A stretch of 52,635 nucleotides of DNA from NCBI GenBank assembly GCA_028821575.1, contig JAPPFW010000014.1:1-52635 (forward strand), read 5' to 3'. The position numbers and the translations under genes were made by a program. Positions within the stretch are counted from its first letter, which is position 1. Each line of letters begins with the position of its first letter. Shown piece by piece: positions 9,065 to 16,945 of this stretch. Source of the DNA: a bacterium. Lineage in GTDB: Bacteria; Actinomycetota; Acidimicrobiia; Spongiisociales; Spongiisociaceae. The notes under the pieces are model-generated. The model did no database searches and was not told the origin of the DNA. It saw only the letters and a list, made by a program, of their open reading frames with translations.

Positions 9065-9371
9065 GCGCGGTTGCGAAGGGTCAGGAGGTCACCCAACCCG
9101 GTCGGAACCAACGACTGACCGAGGATGCACCGCTGGAAGGGTGAAACCACCTCGGAGAGCTCGCCCGACGTGTGGCGGAACCGGCGCTGGACGTCTCGCG
9201 ACCCCGTTATGTCAGCCGAGACTGGCAAAGTGGACACCAGAATTGCAAGGTGGGCAGTTGGAGGGGATATGTCATAATGCGGCGGGAGATTACGAGGGCT
9301 TTCCGGGAATACGGGAAGCTCGGGATAACTGCGGAGTACCACCTCCGCTCGCAGGAGGAGGCCATTGACTG
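9065..9371. other. 307 bp stretch with possible small coupled frame
   Basis: No known domain. A frame of 66 codons (9172-9372) or, from an internal ATG at 9277, 31 codons ends in a TGA that overlaps the ATG of the next gene (TGATG), which could be translational coupling or chance. The downstream gene has its own GGAGGAGG. Confidence 0.3.
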
Positions 9372-9860
9372 ATGGCAACCGTCGGAGGTATCCACGGTGT
9401 CTGGCATTTCAGTTTCACCGTGTCTGACATGGATCGCTCTGTCGAGTTCTATGTGGGGTTGCTGTCGTTCGAGTTGGTGCATCGTCAGGTTCAGGACAAC
9501 CCGTACACGCGGAGCCTGGTCGGCTACCCGGACGCCCGGATCGTCGTTGCCCAGTTGGCGGTGCCCGGCCGGCCTCGTCAGCTCTCCACGCACGACCTCG
9601 AGCTTGTGCAGTACGTGAGGCCGTTGGGACAGCGAGGGGATATCGGCATTGCCAATCCCGGCGCTGGCCACCTAGCGGTGGCGGTCGACGACATTCACGC
9701 TTGGTACGACCGGCTGACCGCGGCGGGCGTCTCATTCTTCTCAGAGCCGAACCGCATCATGGCTGGTGTGAATGAGGGCGGGTACGCGGTCTACTTCCAT
9801 GATCCGGACCAGATAGTGTTGGAACTGCTGCAGCCGCCGCCGGGACGGCTCCCGCACTAG
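9372..9860 (+). CDS. VOC-family (glyoxalase/dioxygenase fold) protein
   Basis: A 162-residue vicinal-oxygen-chelate protein. The first beta-alpha-beta unit starts 'VWHFSFTVSDMDRSVEFYVGLL', with the usual metal His in HFSFTV. The second unit has 'GHLAVAVDDIHAWYDRLTAAG' and ends in the metal Glu region 'YFHDPDQIVLELLQP'. Length fits a single VOC module pair. Start ATG follows GCAGGAGGAGG. It lies among sugar catabolic genes, so a role as isomerase, lyase or dioxygenase on a sugar-derived metabolite is possible but unproven. Confidence 0.88.
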   Translation: MATVGGIHGVWHFSFTVSDMDRSVEFYVGLLSFELVHRQVQDNPYTRSLVGYPDARIVVAQLAVPGRPRQLSTHDLELVQYVRPLGQRGDIGIANPGAGHLAVAVDDIHAWYDRLTAAGVSFFSEPNRIMAGVNEGGYAVYFHDPDQIVLELLQPPPGRLPH

Positions 9861-10038
9861 GGCGTCGCGTGGTTGAGCGGGCGCCGTACTTCGGTTCTAG
9901 GATGCATCGTGGAGAGGGGGAGAACTCCTTCAGATCGCCGCCTTGGCGCGAAACTGCTTTCCCGATAGCAGTGGCTTAGCGGGTCGATACCGGGTGGGGC
10001 GACGGCGAGCTCGAGCCACCCTCGCGTAAGGACAGATC

Positions 10039-10857
10039 ATGAGAATCCGCAACTACCAAACCGGTCCGTTCACCGCTCGGCGAGAGAAGGGGGGTGCCGG
10101 CGAGGTAGGGATGCTCGACGTGCTGGACCGATCGGACTTCGAGACGTCGTTCGCGTTCATCAAGGCGGGCCGCCTCGGGCCCGGTTGCAGCCTTGGTCTC
10201 CATCTCCACGAACGGTCCGAGGAGTGCCTGGTGGTGCTCGACGGTCCGCTGTCGGTGGCACACAACGAGCACTTCGGGGTCGTCGAGTCGCGCTCTGTGG
10301 CGCTGTGCCGGGCCGGCGACGCCCACGGCATCTTCAATCACACGGATCACTGGACCAGCTTCGTCGGGATCGGTGTGGCTCCGCAGGATGGACCGTTCGA
10401 TGCTGTGCCGCTCGACGATGATCTCACCGGCCGGGAGTCCGACGATGGTGAGTTGGAGTTCGTCCAACGTCTCGATCCGACCTTGCTCACGCCGCGCCGT
10501 GCCCATGTTGGCCTGGGGGAGATCCGCGCCCGACGCCTCTTCGACAGCGATGTCTTCACGACGAATTGGGGTTTCGTCGACCACGCCTTCATGCCGCCCG
10601 GCACCTCGGTCGGCTATCACCGTCACGACACCATCCAGGAATGCTATGTGATCATCGGCGGTCGGGGGCGGATGAAGGTCGATGGTGAGGTCGGCGACGT
10701 GACCAAAGGCGACTGTATCCCCAATCGAATCGGAGGTTCGCACGGGATCATCAACCACACAGACGCCCCGTTGGAGTACCTCAACATCGCGGTGTGCCAG
10801 CAGAAAGGCCGCATTGACTTCACGAATCTTGAAGATGACCTGAGCGACCTGCTGTGA
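10039..10857 (+). CDS. two-domain cupin (bicupin) protein
   Basis: A 272-residue bicupin. Domain 1 (about residues 20-125) has the metal-site pattern 'GLHLHERSEECLVVLDG' and 'GDAHGIFNHTD'. Domain 2 (about 165-262) has 'VGYHRHDTIQECYVIIGG' and 'GGSHGIINHTD'. Both cores keep the His/His/Glu/His set, so both may bind metal. Bicupins of this size include dioxygenases and sugar-acid isomerases. It sits between a VOC gene and a second Gfo/Idh dehydrogenase, arguing for small-molecule catabolism in the same pathway. The short GTGA-overlapping frame after it is described separately. Confidence 0.85.
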   Translation: MRIRNYQTGPFTARREKGGAGEVGMLDVLDRSDFETSFAFIKAGRLGPGCSLGLHLHERSEECLVVLDGPLSVAHNEHFGVVESRSVALCRAGDAHGIFNHTDHWTSFVGIGVAPQDGPFDAVPLDDDLTGRESDDGELEFVQRLDPTLLTPRRAHVGLGEIRARRLFDSDVFTTNWGFVDHAFMPPGTSVGYHRHDTIQECYVIIGGRGRMKVDGEVGDVTKGDCIPNRIGGSHGIINHTDAPLEYLNIAVCQQKGRIDFTNLEDDLSDLL

Positions 10858-11051
10858 GACTCGGGGAAGACATGCGAGGCTTGACTGTTCTCCCACGCAG
10901 AACGGTCCGGCATGCGATCAGCCAGTTCGAGGAGGCGGGATACGTGGAGTCACTCGCCCGGCCCACGCTGCGCGGGGTTTGCGTTAGAGCATCGGGCTTC
11001 GGCCGCGGAGCGGTGATCGGTCACGGTTTCAGTGGCTCGGGAGTTGGGTAG
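10854..11051 (+). pseudogene. possible remnant of a GntR-like winged helix
   Basis: A 65-codon frame starting at a GTG that overlaps the bicupin stop. Residues about 15-45 (RRTVRHAISQFEEAGYVESL) resemble the recognition helix and wing of GntR-type regulators, but the first helices and any ligand domain are absent and the rest has no identity. Either a decayed regulator or a chance frame. Confidence 0.2.
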
Positions 11052-11069
11052 TCGGATGAGGGCCGTGAC

Positions 11070-12107
11070 ATGAAGTCGCTCCATGACGCAGAGTCTGTCC
11101 CTCTTCGTGGCGGTCCGGTGCTGCGTTGGGGGATCCTCGCACCAGGAGTAATAGCCACCAAGTTCGTGCGGTCTTTGAAGCGCCACACCGATCAAGAGGT
11201 GACTGCGGTGGGTTCTCGGTCGCGCGAGAGGGCTGAACGCTTTGGCCACCGGTTCTCGATTCCGCGTGCTTACGCTTCTTATGAAGCGGTGCTCGCTGAT
11301 AGCGATGTTGACATTGTCTATATCGCGTCCCCGCACAGCCATCACAAGACGATGGCTGTGGCCTCACTCGAGGCAGGTAAGCATGTCCTTGTCGAGAAAC
11401 CAGTGGCCACATCAGCGTTAGAAGCACAGGCCATTAGCGATGCAGCAAGAGTTCACAACAGGTTCGCGATGGAGGCCATGCATACGCGCTTTCATCCGAG
11501 GACCAGCGTCTTGCAGCGACTGCTGGAGGACGGTGAACTGGGGAAGGTCCAACTGGTTACTGCGGATCTGGGGGCCGTCTTTCCTCTCGATCCTACAAAC
11601 CGAATACATGATCCGGCACTTGGAGGCGGAGCTCTCCTGGATATAGGGGTCTATTCAGTCTGGTTCGCCGTCTTCGTTATGGGCTCGCCAACCCATGTTC
11701 AGTGCGTCGGAGAAGTCACTCCAACAGGTGTTGATGGTCAATCCGTAACTGTGTTGACCAACGAGAGCGGTCAACTAGCCGTTGCAACTTGCAGTCTCTA
11801 TACATTTGGCTCTGGGGAGGCTAGCGTGGGCGGTTCAGATGGCCGGGTCTTGGTCCCCTCGCGACATCCTGCTCCCGGCGGATTGACGCTGTATGACGCT
11901 AGGAATGAGCCTGTTGCGGAGTACGTCGATCGATCGGGTCTTGTCACAGCCGAGGATGGACTGTGCAGACAAGCGGTCTGGGCAGCCCGCCATGTCTCGG
12001 ATGGCTTGACGCAGTCGCCACTGCATCCTCTGTCGATGTCTGTAAGGGTGTTGCAGGTGCTCGATGAAGCCCGTGCACAACTCGGAATTGTCCCGACGCC
12101 GTTGTAG
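11070..12107 (+). CDS. second Gfo/Idh/MocA-family oxidoreductase
   Basis: A 345-residue dehydrogenase distinct from the one at 8012. The dinucleotide-binding start is 'RWGILAPGVIATKFVRSL', with 'VAVGSR-RERAERF' type following strand, and the catalytic EKP motif is in GKHVLVEKPVAT. The C-terminal part has the family's 'GGGALLDIGVY' loop. This subtype resembles trans-1,2-dihydrobenzenediol/D-xylose dehydrogenase-like members. An oxidation-reduction pair of Gfo/Idh enzymes in one cluster often epimerises or oxidises unusual sugars. Start ATG at 11070 with weak upstream purines. Confidence 0.87.
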   Translation: MKSLHDAESVPLRGGPVLRWGILAPGVIATKFVRSLKRHTDQEVTAVGSRSRERAERFGHRFSIPRAYASYEAVLADSDVDIVYIASPHSHHKTMAVASLEAGKHVLVEKPVATSALEAQAISDAARVHNRFAMEAMHTRFHPRTSVLQRLLEDGELGKVQLVTADLGAVFPLDPTNRIHDPALGGGALLDIGVYSVWFAVFVMGSPTHVQCVGEVTPTGVDGQSVTVLTNESGQLAVATCSLYTFGSGEASVGGSDGRVLVPSRHPAPGGLTLYDARNEPVAEYVDRSGLVTAEDGLCRQAVWAARHVSDGLTQSPLHPLSMSVRVLQVLDEARAQLGIVPTPL

Positions 12108-12484
12108 CGAGTGGACGTCTCTGCGAACCATGCAACCGATGGCCTTGCTAATGCCCAGACCGAAGTCGGAGTGCAGCCGAGCCTGCTGCTGGCAGGCACT
12201 GAACGTGTTCTAAGAGCCGCTACCTCCGGAAGCGGAACGCCCCGATAGCGGTGCGTTGGTTCCTCGCTGCCGTTGTGCCGAGTCGATCTTCGGGCGATGT
12301 TCCGCGTGCCAAGCCGCCGAAGGGTACGTGCTGGATCGGAGGAGAGGAGAAGAAGGTTGGGCGGACTGCCGCCTCTGATGGCAGCCGTGGCGCTGTGGCC
12401 CCGGTACCGGTGGCGCTTGCCTTCGGTCCGTATCCAGGGTACCGACCGCACGTACGGCACGGATGGGCAACGCGCTGTTTCCGG
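12108..12484. other. 377 bp intergenic stretch downstream of tRNA-Sec
   Basis: Frames on both strands cross this region without any recognisable domain. It lies 3' of the tRNA gene. I see no integrase or repeat of the tRNA end that would mark an integrated element. Confidence 0.4.
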
Positions 12485-12576
12485 CGGAGGCGGACGGGAA
12501 TCGAACCCGCCGGGGCACTCTCGTACCCCCACTGGTTTTGAAGACCAGGGAGCCCACCAGGCGCTCGTTCGCCTCC
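12485..12576 (-). tRNA. selC: tRNA-Sec (anticodon TCA)
   Basis: On the minus strand the sequence begins GGAGGCGA and ends CCGCCTCC plus discriminator G, giving a long acceptor stem (7 perfect pairs; the eighth position is A opposite C). The anticodon arm is CTGGT-CTTCAAA-ACCAG, so the anticodon is TCA, reading UGA. The T arm is GCGGG-TTCGATT-CCCGT. The very long variable arm forms about 7 pairs closed by a GAGA loop. An extended D stem, eight-plus-five acceptor/T geometry and 92-nt length are hallmarks of bacterial selenocysteine tRNA. No CCA is encoded. No selA, selB or selD gene is in the window. Confidence 0.95.
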
Positions 12577-12715
12577 ATGGCCGAGCATAACGCCCGTCAG
12601 CGGAGCACGAATCGGAGCGGGCCCGGCGTCGGCCAGCCCGTGCCGGCTCCTCGCGGGTAGGCCTGAGGCGGTTGTCGGCCGAGCGGATGGTTCGCCTTCG
12701 GAGGCGGCTACCCTC

Positions 12716-13048
12716 ATGCGACCAGACGACTTGAACATGGCTTCTACGAGAGACGAACACATCATCGATTCGAACGGTTACCGGATCCTGCCCGGGTGGC
12801 GGGTCGGTCACTTGATGGAGGAGTCGGCGACGCGCTCGGGGCTGCTTGTCCCGGCCGGGACCGAGTCCACCAACGACGCGTTGTCGCTGGTTGACATCCA
12901 CACCGGCCTGCGCTTCTGGGCGGTGCCGACGGGCGCTTGGCGTTTCCTCTGGCCGGAGAACAACCGGCTGGCGGTGGCGGTCCGCGAGTCCCAGATCATC
13001 GCCGAGGAGCAGGAGGACTCGCACGCCGGCGAGAACTCCTATCTCTGA
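12716..13048 (+). CDS. small protein, possibly GroES-like fold
   Basis: Up to 110 residues; the ATG at 12737 is an alternative start. The arrangement resembles a co-chaperonin: an early 'GYRILPGWRVGHLMEESATRSGLLVPAG' recalls the GroES 'RVLV...E..T.GGI.LP' mobile-loop region, and the end 'NNRLAVAVRESQIIAEEQ' recalls the GroES C-terminal strand. This is a fold-level guess by eye, with no strict signature. It lies just upstream of hflX in the same direction (83-base gap). Confidence 0.55.
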   Translation: MRPDDLNMASTRDEHIIDSNGYRILPGWRVGHLMEESATRSGLLVPAGTESTNDALSLVDIHTGLRFWAVPTGAWRFLWPENNRLAVAVRESQIIAEEQEDSHAGENSYL

Positions 13049-13131
13049 GCGGCGTCCTGACACGGCTTTACTTCCATGCCTCCACCGAACCGGGACGAAC
13101 GGATTCCCGCAACCGCTGAAGGACCCCGGTC

Positions 13132-14439
13132 ATGACGGCTGACGGACGCCGCGCCCGTCGGCTCACCGCCACGGTCACCGACCTCGACGTCGCGCGCCAG
13201 AAGGCGTTGCTGGTCGGTGTCGAACTGGACGGCACCGGCTCCGACAGTGTTGGCCGTTCGATGCGCGAACTCCGGCTGCTGACCGATACGGCGGGATCCA
13301 CGCCGGTCGAGACGGTGGTTCTCAAGCGCCGGTCGCCCCACCCTGCCACCTTCGTGGGCCCGGGACAGGCGGAGGCGTTGGCTCGGGACGCCATCCGGCT
13401 CGATGTGGACGTGGTCGTGTTCGACAACAGTCTCGCTCCAGGGCAGCAGCGCAACCTCCAGGAGTTGTTCGAGTGTGACGTCGTGGACCGGGTTGCCGTG
13501 ATCCTCGACATCTTCGCCCAGCACGCCACCAGCCGGGAGGGCATGCTCCAGGTCGAACTCGCCCTGCTCCGCTACCGCCTGCCCCGCCTGCGGGGCAAAG
13601 GCATCGAGTTGAGCCGGCTCGGCGGAGGCATCGGCACCCGCGGTCCCGGGGAGACGAGACTGGAGACGGATCGCCGCCGCATCATGCGCAGGATCTCGAA
13701 TCTGGACAAGCTCCTGGCCCAGGTTCACCAGGCGAGGGAGGGCCAGCGCAAGTCCAGAACCGGCAAGGCCATCCCATCTGCGTCGCTGGTGGGATACACG
13801 AACGCCGGCAAGTCCACCCTCATGAACGCTCTCACGGGTGCCGGTGTGCGCACCGAGGACCGGCTGTTCTCGACATTGGACTCCACGACCCGGCGCTTCG
13901 AGCTCCCCAACGGCCGCCTGCTGCTCCTCTCGGATACGGTCGGATTCGTCCGCCGCCTTCCCCACCAGCTCGTGGAGGCCTTCCGCTCGACACTGCTGGA
14001 GACATCGAGGGCCGACTTCCTGGTCCATGTCGTGGACGCATCGGAGCCTTCGGCGCCCGAGCAGGTCGCAGCCGTCAGGGAGGTGCTGGACTCCATCGGC
14101 GCCGGCCACCTTCCGGAGATACTCGTCCTGAACAAGGCGGACCTCGCGGATGATCCCACTGCCTCCCGGTTGCGGGGTCTCTACCCGGAGGCGGTCAGCG
14201 TGTCCGCCCTGGAGGGAACCGGTATCGACGAGTTGACGGAGCGGCTCGCCGATCATCTGGCCCTCGACTCGCAACAGATCGATTTGCTCGTCCCCTACCC
14301 GAAGGGGCAGGTGCTGGGCAGGCTCCGCCGCGAGGCGGAGGTGCTCGCCGAGGACCACAGGGCGGACGGGACCCTGGTGAGCGTCCGGCTACCTGTGGAC
14401 CAGGTCGACCGCTACGGTGAGTTCGCCGTCCGCCCTTAG
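13132..14439 (+). CDS. hflX: ribosome-associated GTPase HflX
   Basis: A 435-residue HflX. The N-terminal HflX domain includes 'HPATFVGPGQAEALA' and the Gly-rich linker 'SRLGGGIGTRGPGETRLETDRR'. The Obg-type GTPase domain has the P-loop GYTNAGKST (residues 221-229), switch II DTVGF (from 268), NKAD for guanine recognition and SALEG. HflX splits or rescues stalled 70S ribosomes during stress and heat shock. Length and all G motifs are intact. Start ATG follows AAGGACC. A strong hairpin lies 100 bases after the stop. Confidence 0.96.
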   Translation: MTADGRRARRLTATVTDLDVARQKALLVGVELDGTGSDSVGRSMRELRLLTDTAGSTPVETVVLKRRSPHPATFVGPGQAEALARDAIRLDVDVVVFDNSLAPGQQRNLQELFECDVVDRVAVILDIFAQHATSREGMLQVELALLRYRLPRLRGKGIELSRLGGGIGTRGPGETRLETDRRRIMRRISNLDKLLAQVHQAREGQRKSRTGKAIPSASLVGYTNAGKSTLMNALTGAGVRTEDRLFSTLDSTTRRFELPNGRLLLLSDTVGFVRRLPHQLVEAFRSTLLETSRADFLVHVVDASEPSAPEQVAAVREVLDSIGAGHLPEILVLNKADLADDPTASRLRGLYPEAVSVSALEGTGIDELTERLADHLALDSQQIDLLVPYPKGQVLGRLRREAEVLAEDHRADGTLVSVRLPVDQVDRYGEFAVRP

Positions 14440-14744
14440 CGACGGGCGACCCGGAGACCCGGGGCGGACGGAGGATCGCCACTCCGGGACCGGCTCTGTA
14501 CCTGTACCCGGATAGTGGCAAGGTCGCGAAAACCGCCGGGAGGGCCCGGTCCTCCGGGCCCTCCCCCGCCACCACCGTTCCTGGGCCGGGAGCGCGTCGG
14601 GCCGGGCTTGCCGGGGGCAAGGCGCTCCGGTAGATGATCCCTCGGGCGGGCGAATGACGTCGGTTCGGACCGCTTGGGGTGCTTGGCTCCTCCAATAGTG
14701 CGGTATGGGTGGGACAGTGTCAATCCCCTTGTCCGCGATGCCGG
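14440..14744. other. 305 bp convergent intergenic region
   Basis: Lies between hflX (plus) and the glucokinase gene (minus). Apart from the terminator-like hairpin at 14538-14565 nothing recognisable is seen. Confidence 0.5.
14538..14565. terminator. GC-rich hairpin between convergent genes
   Basis: GGGAGGGCCCGG pairs perfectly with CCGGGCCCTCCC across a 4-base loop (12 bp stem). It serves both convergent genes. There is no T tract, as is common in high-GC actinobacteria, so it may be a non-canonical terminator or an mRNA end-protecting structure. Confidence 0.6.
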
Positions 14745-15482
14745 CTACCGGCCTGCCCAGATGGCGGCGCCCACTATGCCGGCGTCGTTCCGGAGCGCGG
14801 CGGGGACTATCTCGGCCCGGGCGCGGAGCATGGGACCGAACTTGCCGAAGCGCTTGGAGATCCCGCCGCCGATGACGAAGAGGTCGGGTGAGAAGATCCG
14901 TTCCAAGTGAGCCAGGTAGGCGTTGAGCCGCCCGGTCCAGACATCGAACGACAGTTTCTCCGTCTTTCGCGCCCGGTTGGAGGCTCCCTTCTCGACCACC
15001 CTGCCTTGGAGTTCGAGATGTCCCAGCTCGGTGTTGGGCATCAAGTGGCCGTCGTGCAGCAGGGCCGATCCGATGCCGGTTCCGAGCGTGAGAACGATCA
15101 CCACGCCCGTGCGGCCCGCCGCGGCGCCGACCCTGGCCTCGGCCACTCCGGCCGCATCGGCGTCGTTGACCACCGACACCGGACGTTGGCAGGCCTGGGA
15201 GAACAGGCGGTCGGCGTCCGTGCCTATCCAGGAGCGGTCGACATTGGCGGCCGAGTTGATCCGGCCGTCGAGGACGATGGCCGGAAACGTACACCCGATG
15301 GCACCGGTCACGTCGGGGAAGGCATCCACGACCCGGCGCACGACCCCTGCCACCGCCTCGGGGTGGGAAGGCCGGGGTGTCATGATCCGGACCCGTTCGG
15401 CGGTCAGGGCGCCGGACTCCAGGTCGACCGGAGCCCCCTTGATCCCGCTTCCGCCGATGTCGATTCCGAGCCGAACAGCCAA
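14745..15482 (-). CDS. ppgK: polyphosphate glucokinase (ROK family)
   Basis: A 245-residue ROK-fold kinase that phosphorylates glucose using polyphosphate (and often ATP). The phosphate-binding start '[20 protein letters not shown]' is characteristic of actinobacterial PpgK. The catalytic Asp lies in '[13 protein letters not shown]', and the second phosphate loop is [11 protein letters not shown], followed by '[12 protein letters not shown]' for substrate binding. Length is normal. The frame starts with TTG at 15482, as no ATG or GTG fits better. With gnd nearby it feeds glucose 6-phosphate to the pentose phosphate pathway. Confidence 0.93.
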   Translation of the reverse strand: MAVRLGIDIGGSGIKGAPVDLESGALTAERVRIMTPRPSHPEAVAGVVRRVVDAFPDVTGAIGCTFPAIVLDGRINSAANVDRSWIGTDADRLFSQACQRPVSVVNDADAAGVAEARVGAAAGRTGVVIVLTLGTGIGSALLHDGHLMPNTELGHLELQGRVVEKGASNRARKTEKLSFDVWTGRLNAYLAHLERIFSPDLFVIGGGISKRFGKFGPMLRARAEIVPAALRNDAGIVGAAIWAGR

Positions 15483-15514
15483 GTCACACGTCCTGTCTCG
15501 ATGCGGCTCCGATC

Positions 15515-15937
15515 TTACGAGGAGGCTTCGACGCCCAGGTCGGTAAGCAGGCCCCTCACCAGCACTTCGATCTCCTCCCTGACCGGTCGGACCCCGCTGA
15601 CACCCTTGCCGGCCGGGTCGTCGAGTTCCCAGTCCAGATAGCGCTTCCCGGGCAGCACCGGGCAGGCGTCACCGCAGCCCATGGTCACCACCACGTCGGC
15701 CGTTGAGACCTTGTCCCGTGACAGCTTCGAAGGGATGCTGGCTCCGAGGTCGATCCCTCTCTCGGCCATCGCCTCCATGACGGCCGGGTTGATCCGGTCG
15801 GCCGGCATCGACCCGGCGCTCCTGACCCTCACGCTGTCCCCAGCCAGGTGCCGGAGGAACCCGGCGGCCATCTGCGAGCGGCCCGCGTTGTGGACGCATA
15901 CGAACAGGACTTCGGGAGTGGGCGTGATCGGGCTCAT
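15515..15937 (-). CDS. arsC: arsenate reductase, low-molecular-weight phosphatase type
   Basis: A 140-residue enzyme of the LMW protein tyrosine phosphatase/ArsC fold that reduces arsenate to arsenite. The phosphate/arsenate loop is [11 protein letters not shown] with nucleophilic Cys near residue 14, and a second conserved region is '[27 protein letters not shown]', giving resolving cysteines. I prefer the ATG at 15937, close before the first strand; the frame stays open to 15982. Actinobacterial members couple to mycothiol or thioredoxin. It is divergent from an aquaporin gene, a pairing known from arsenic resistance. Confidence 0.92.
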   Translation of the reverse strand: MSPITPTPEVLFVCVHNAGRSQMAAGFLRHLAGDSVRVRSAGSMPADRINPAVMEAMAERGIDLGASIPSKLSRDKVSTADVVVTMGCGDACPVLPGKRYLDWELDDPAGKGVSGVRPVREEIEVLVRGLLTDLGVEASS

Positions 15938-16024
15938 ACGGGCGCATGGTACGGCCTGGTCGCCGAAAGCCGGTAAACCCATGGTGAATCCGGTCGCACC
16001 CGCCGCTCACCTGACATCGGAGCC

Positions 16025-16732
16025 ATGTCCGCGGCTCTAACCTTGCCGCCGATGGATGTTCATGGTTACTCGCTGAGCCGGCGCCTGGTGGCCGAGGCTG
16101 TCGGGACGGCCTTCCTCCTGATGGCCGTGGTGGGCGGGGGGATAGCCGCCCAGCGTCTCAGCCCCGACGACGCCGGGCTCCAGCTGTTCGAGGCGGCGGT
16201 GGTGACCGCCTTCGCCCTGATGGTGCTCATCTGGTCGTTCGGCCCGATCTCGGGCGCCCACTTCAACCCGTGCGTCACCCTGCTGGACGTGGCGAGGGGT
16301 AACCGTTCGATCCCGGAGGGCGCGGCCTACATCGGGTCGCAGGTGGCCGGCGGTATCGCAGGGACCGTTCTCGCCAACCTCATGTTCTCCCTCGATGCCG
16401 TCGAGTGGTCACAGACCGTCCGGGGTGGCGCCGGCCAGCTCCTGGGCGAGGTGATCGCTACGCTCGGGTTGATGATGGTGATCTACCTGATCGGCCGCCC
16501 GGGTGGTGGAGGCCTGGGTTTCGTCGCCCCCGCGGTGGGCGTGTACATAGGCGGGGCGTACTTCTTCACCTCGTCGACCAGCTTCGCCAACCCGGCCGTC
16601 ACCGCGTCCCGCATGTTCTCCGACACCTTCGCGGGGATCGCTCCGTCCTCCGCCCCGGGCTTCATCCTGATGCAGCTCATCGGGGCCGGCATCGCACTGT
16701 TGCTGGTCCGGTTCCTGCTCGAAGAGGAATGA
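16025..16732 (+). CDS. MIP-family channel (aquaporin/arsenite-type aquaglyceroporin)
   Basis: A 235-residue major intrinsic protein with six helices and two half-helix loops. The first signature is SGAHFNPCVTL (NPA changed to NPC), the second SFANPAVTASR (intact NPA). In Sinorhizobium an aquaglyceroporin next to ArsC exports arsenite (AqpS); the divergent arrangement here, with only 87 bases between the genes, suggests the same role and a shared control region. The NPC variant and Ser/Arg filter region suggest selectivity different from a plain water channel. Confidence 0.88.
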   Translation: MSAALTLPPMDVHGYSLSRRLVAEAVGTAFLLMAVVGGGIAAQRLSPDDAGLQLFEAAVVTAFALMVLIWSFGPISGAHFNPCVTLLDVARGNRSIPEGAAYIGSQVAGGIAGTVLANLMFSLDAVEWSQTVRGGAGQLLGEVIATLGLMMVIYLIGRPGGGGLGFVAPAVGVYIGGAYFFTSSTSFANPAVTASRMFSDTFAGIAPSSAPGFILMQLIGAGIALLLVRFLLEEE

Positions 16733-16750
16733 CCTGGCCCGGCGTCCCAA

Positions 16751-16915
16751 TGGTGGTGTCTATGCAAAGTGACGCGCTGCACCCTGCGTCCCATCGACGC
16801 CCCTCACCGCGTTCCGCCTCCTCGATGTACCCCTGCGGGTACGCCTCGGTCGGCGACCTTGCGAGGAACGCCGCGGCCGGCGCATGCCACACCGCCACTT
16901 CACAGACACACCACT
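16751..16915. repeat. MITE-like repeat, copy A
   Basis: About 160 bp between the MIP gene and gnd, roughly 80% identical by eye to 41254-41415. The best shared core is CATCGACGCCCCTC followed by TTCCGC-TCCTCGATGTAC and CTGCGGGTACG. The ends form imperfect inverted repeats (GTGGTGT..., 14 of 18 matching against the reverse complement of the right end). Inside, GTACCC-CTGC-GGGTAC is a perfect small hairpin and a longer GTTCC/GGAAC stem is present. No transposase is encoded. Confidence 0.65.
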
Positions 16916-16945
16916 AGATGCGGTCCTCGCTTACCATGGACTCCA

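Noticed and set aside
12108..12484. Integrated element downstream of tRNA-Sec
   Set aside because: No integrase and no repeat of the tRNA 3' end found in the surrounding sequence.
16769..16945. 59-codon N-terminal extension of gnd
   Set aside because: It translates the MITE-like repeat, is Pro/Arg/Thr-rich and absent from the family; GTG at 16946 begins right before the Rossmann strand.
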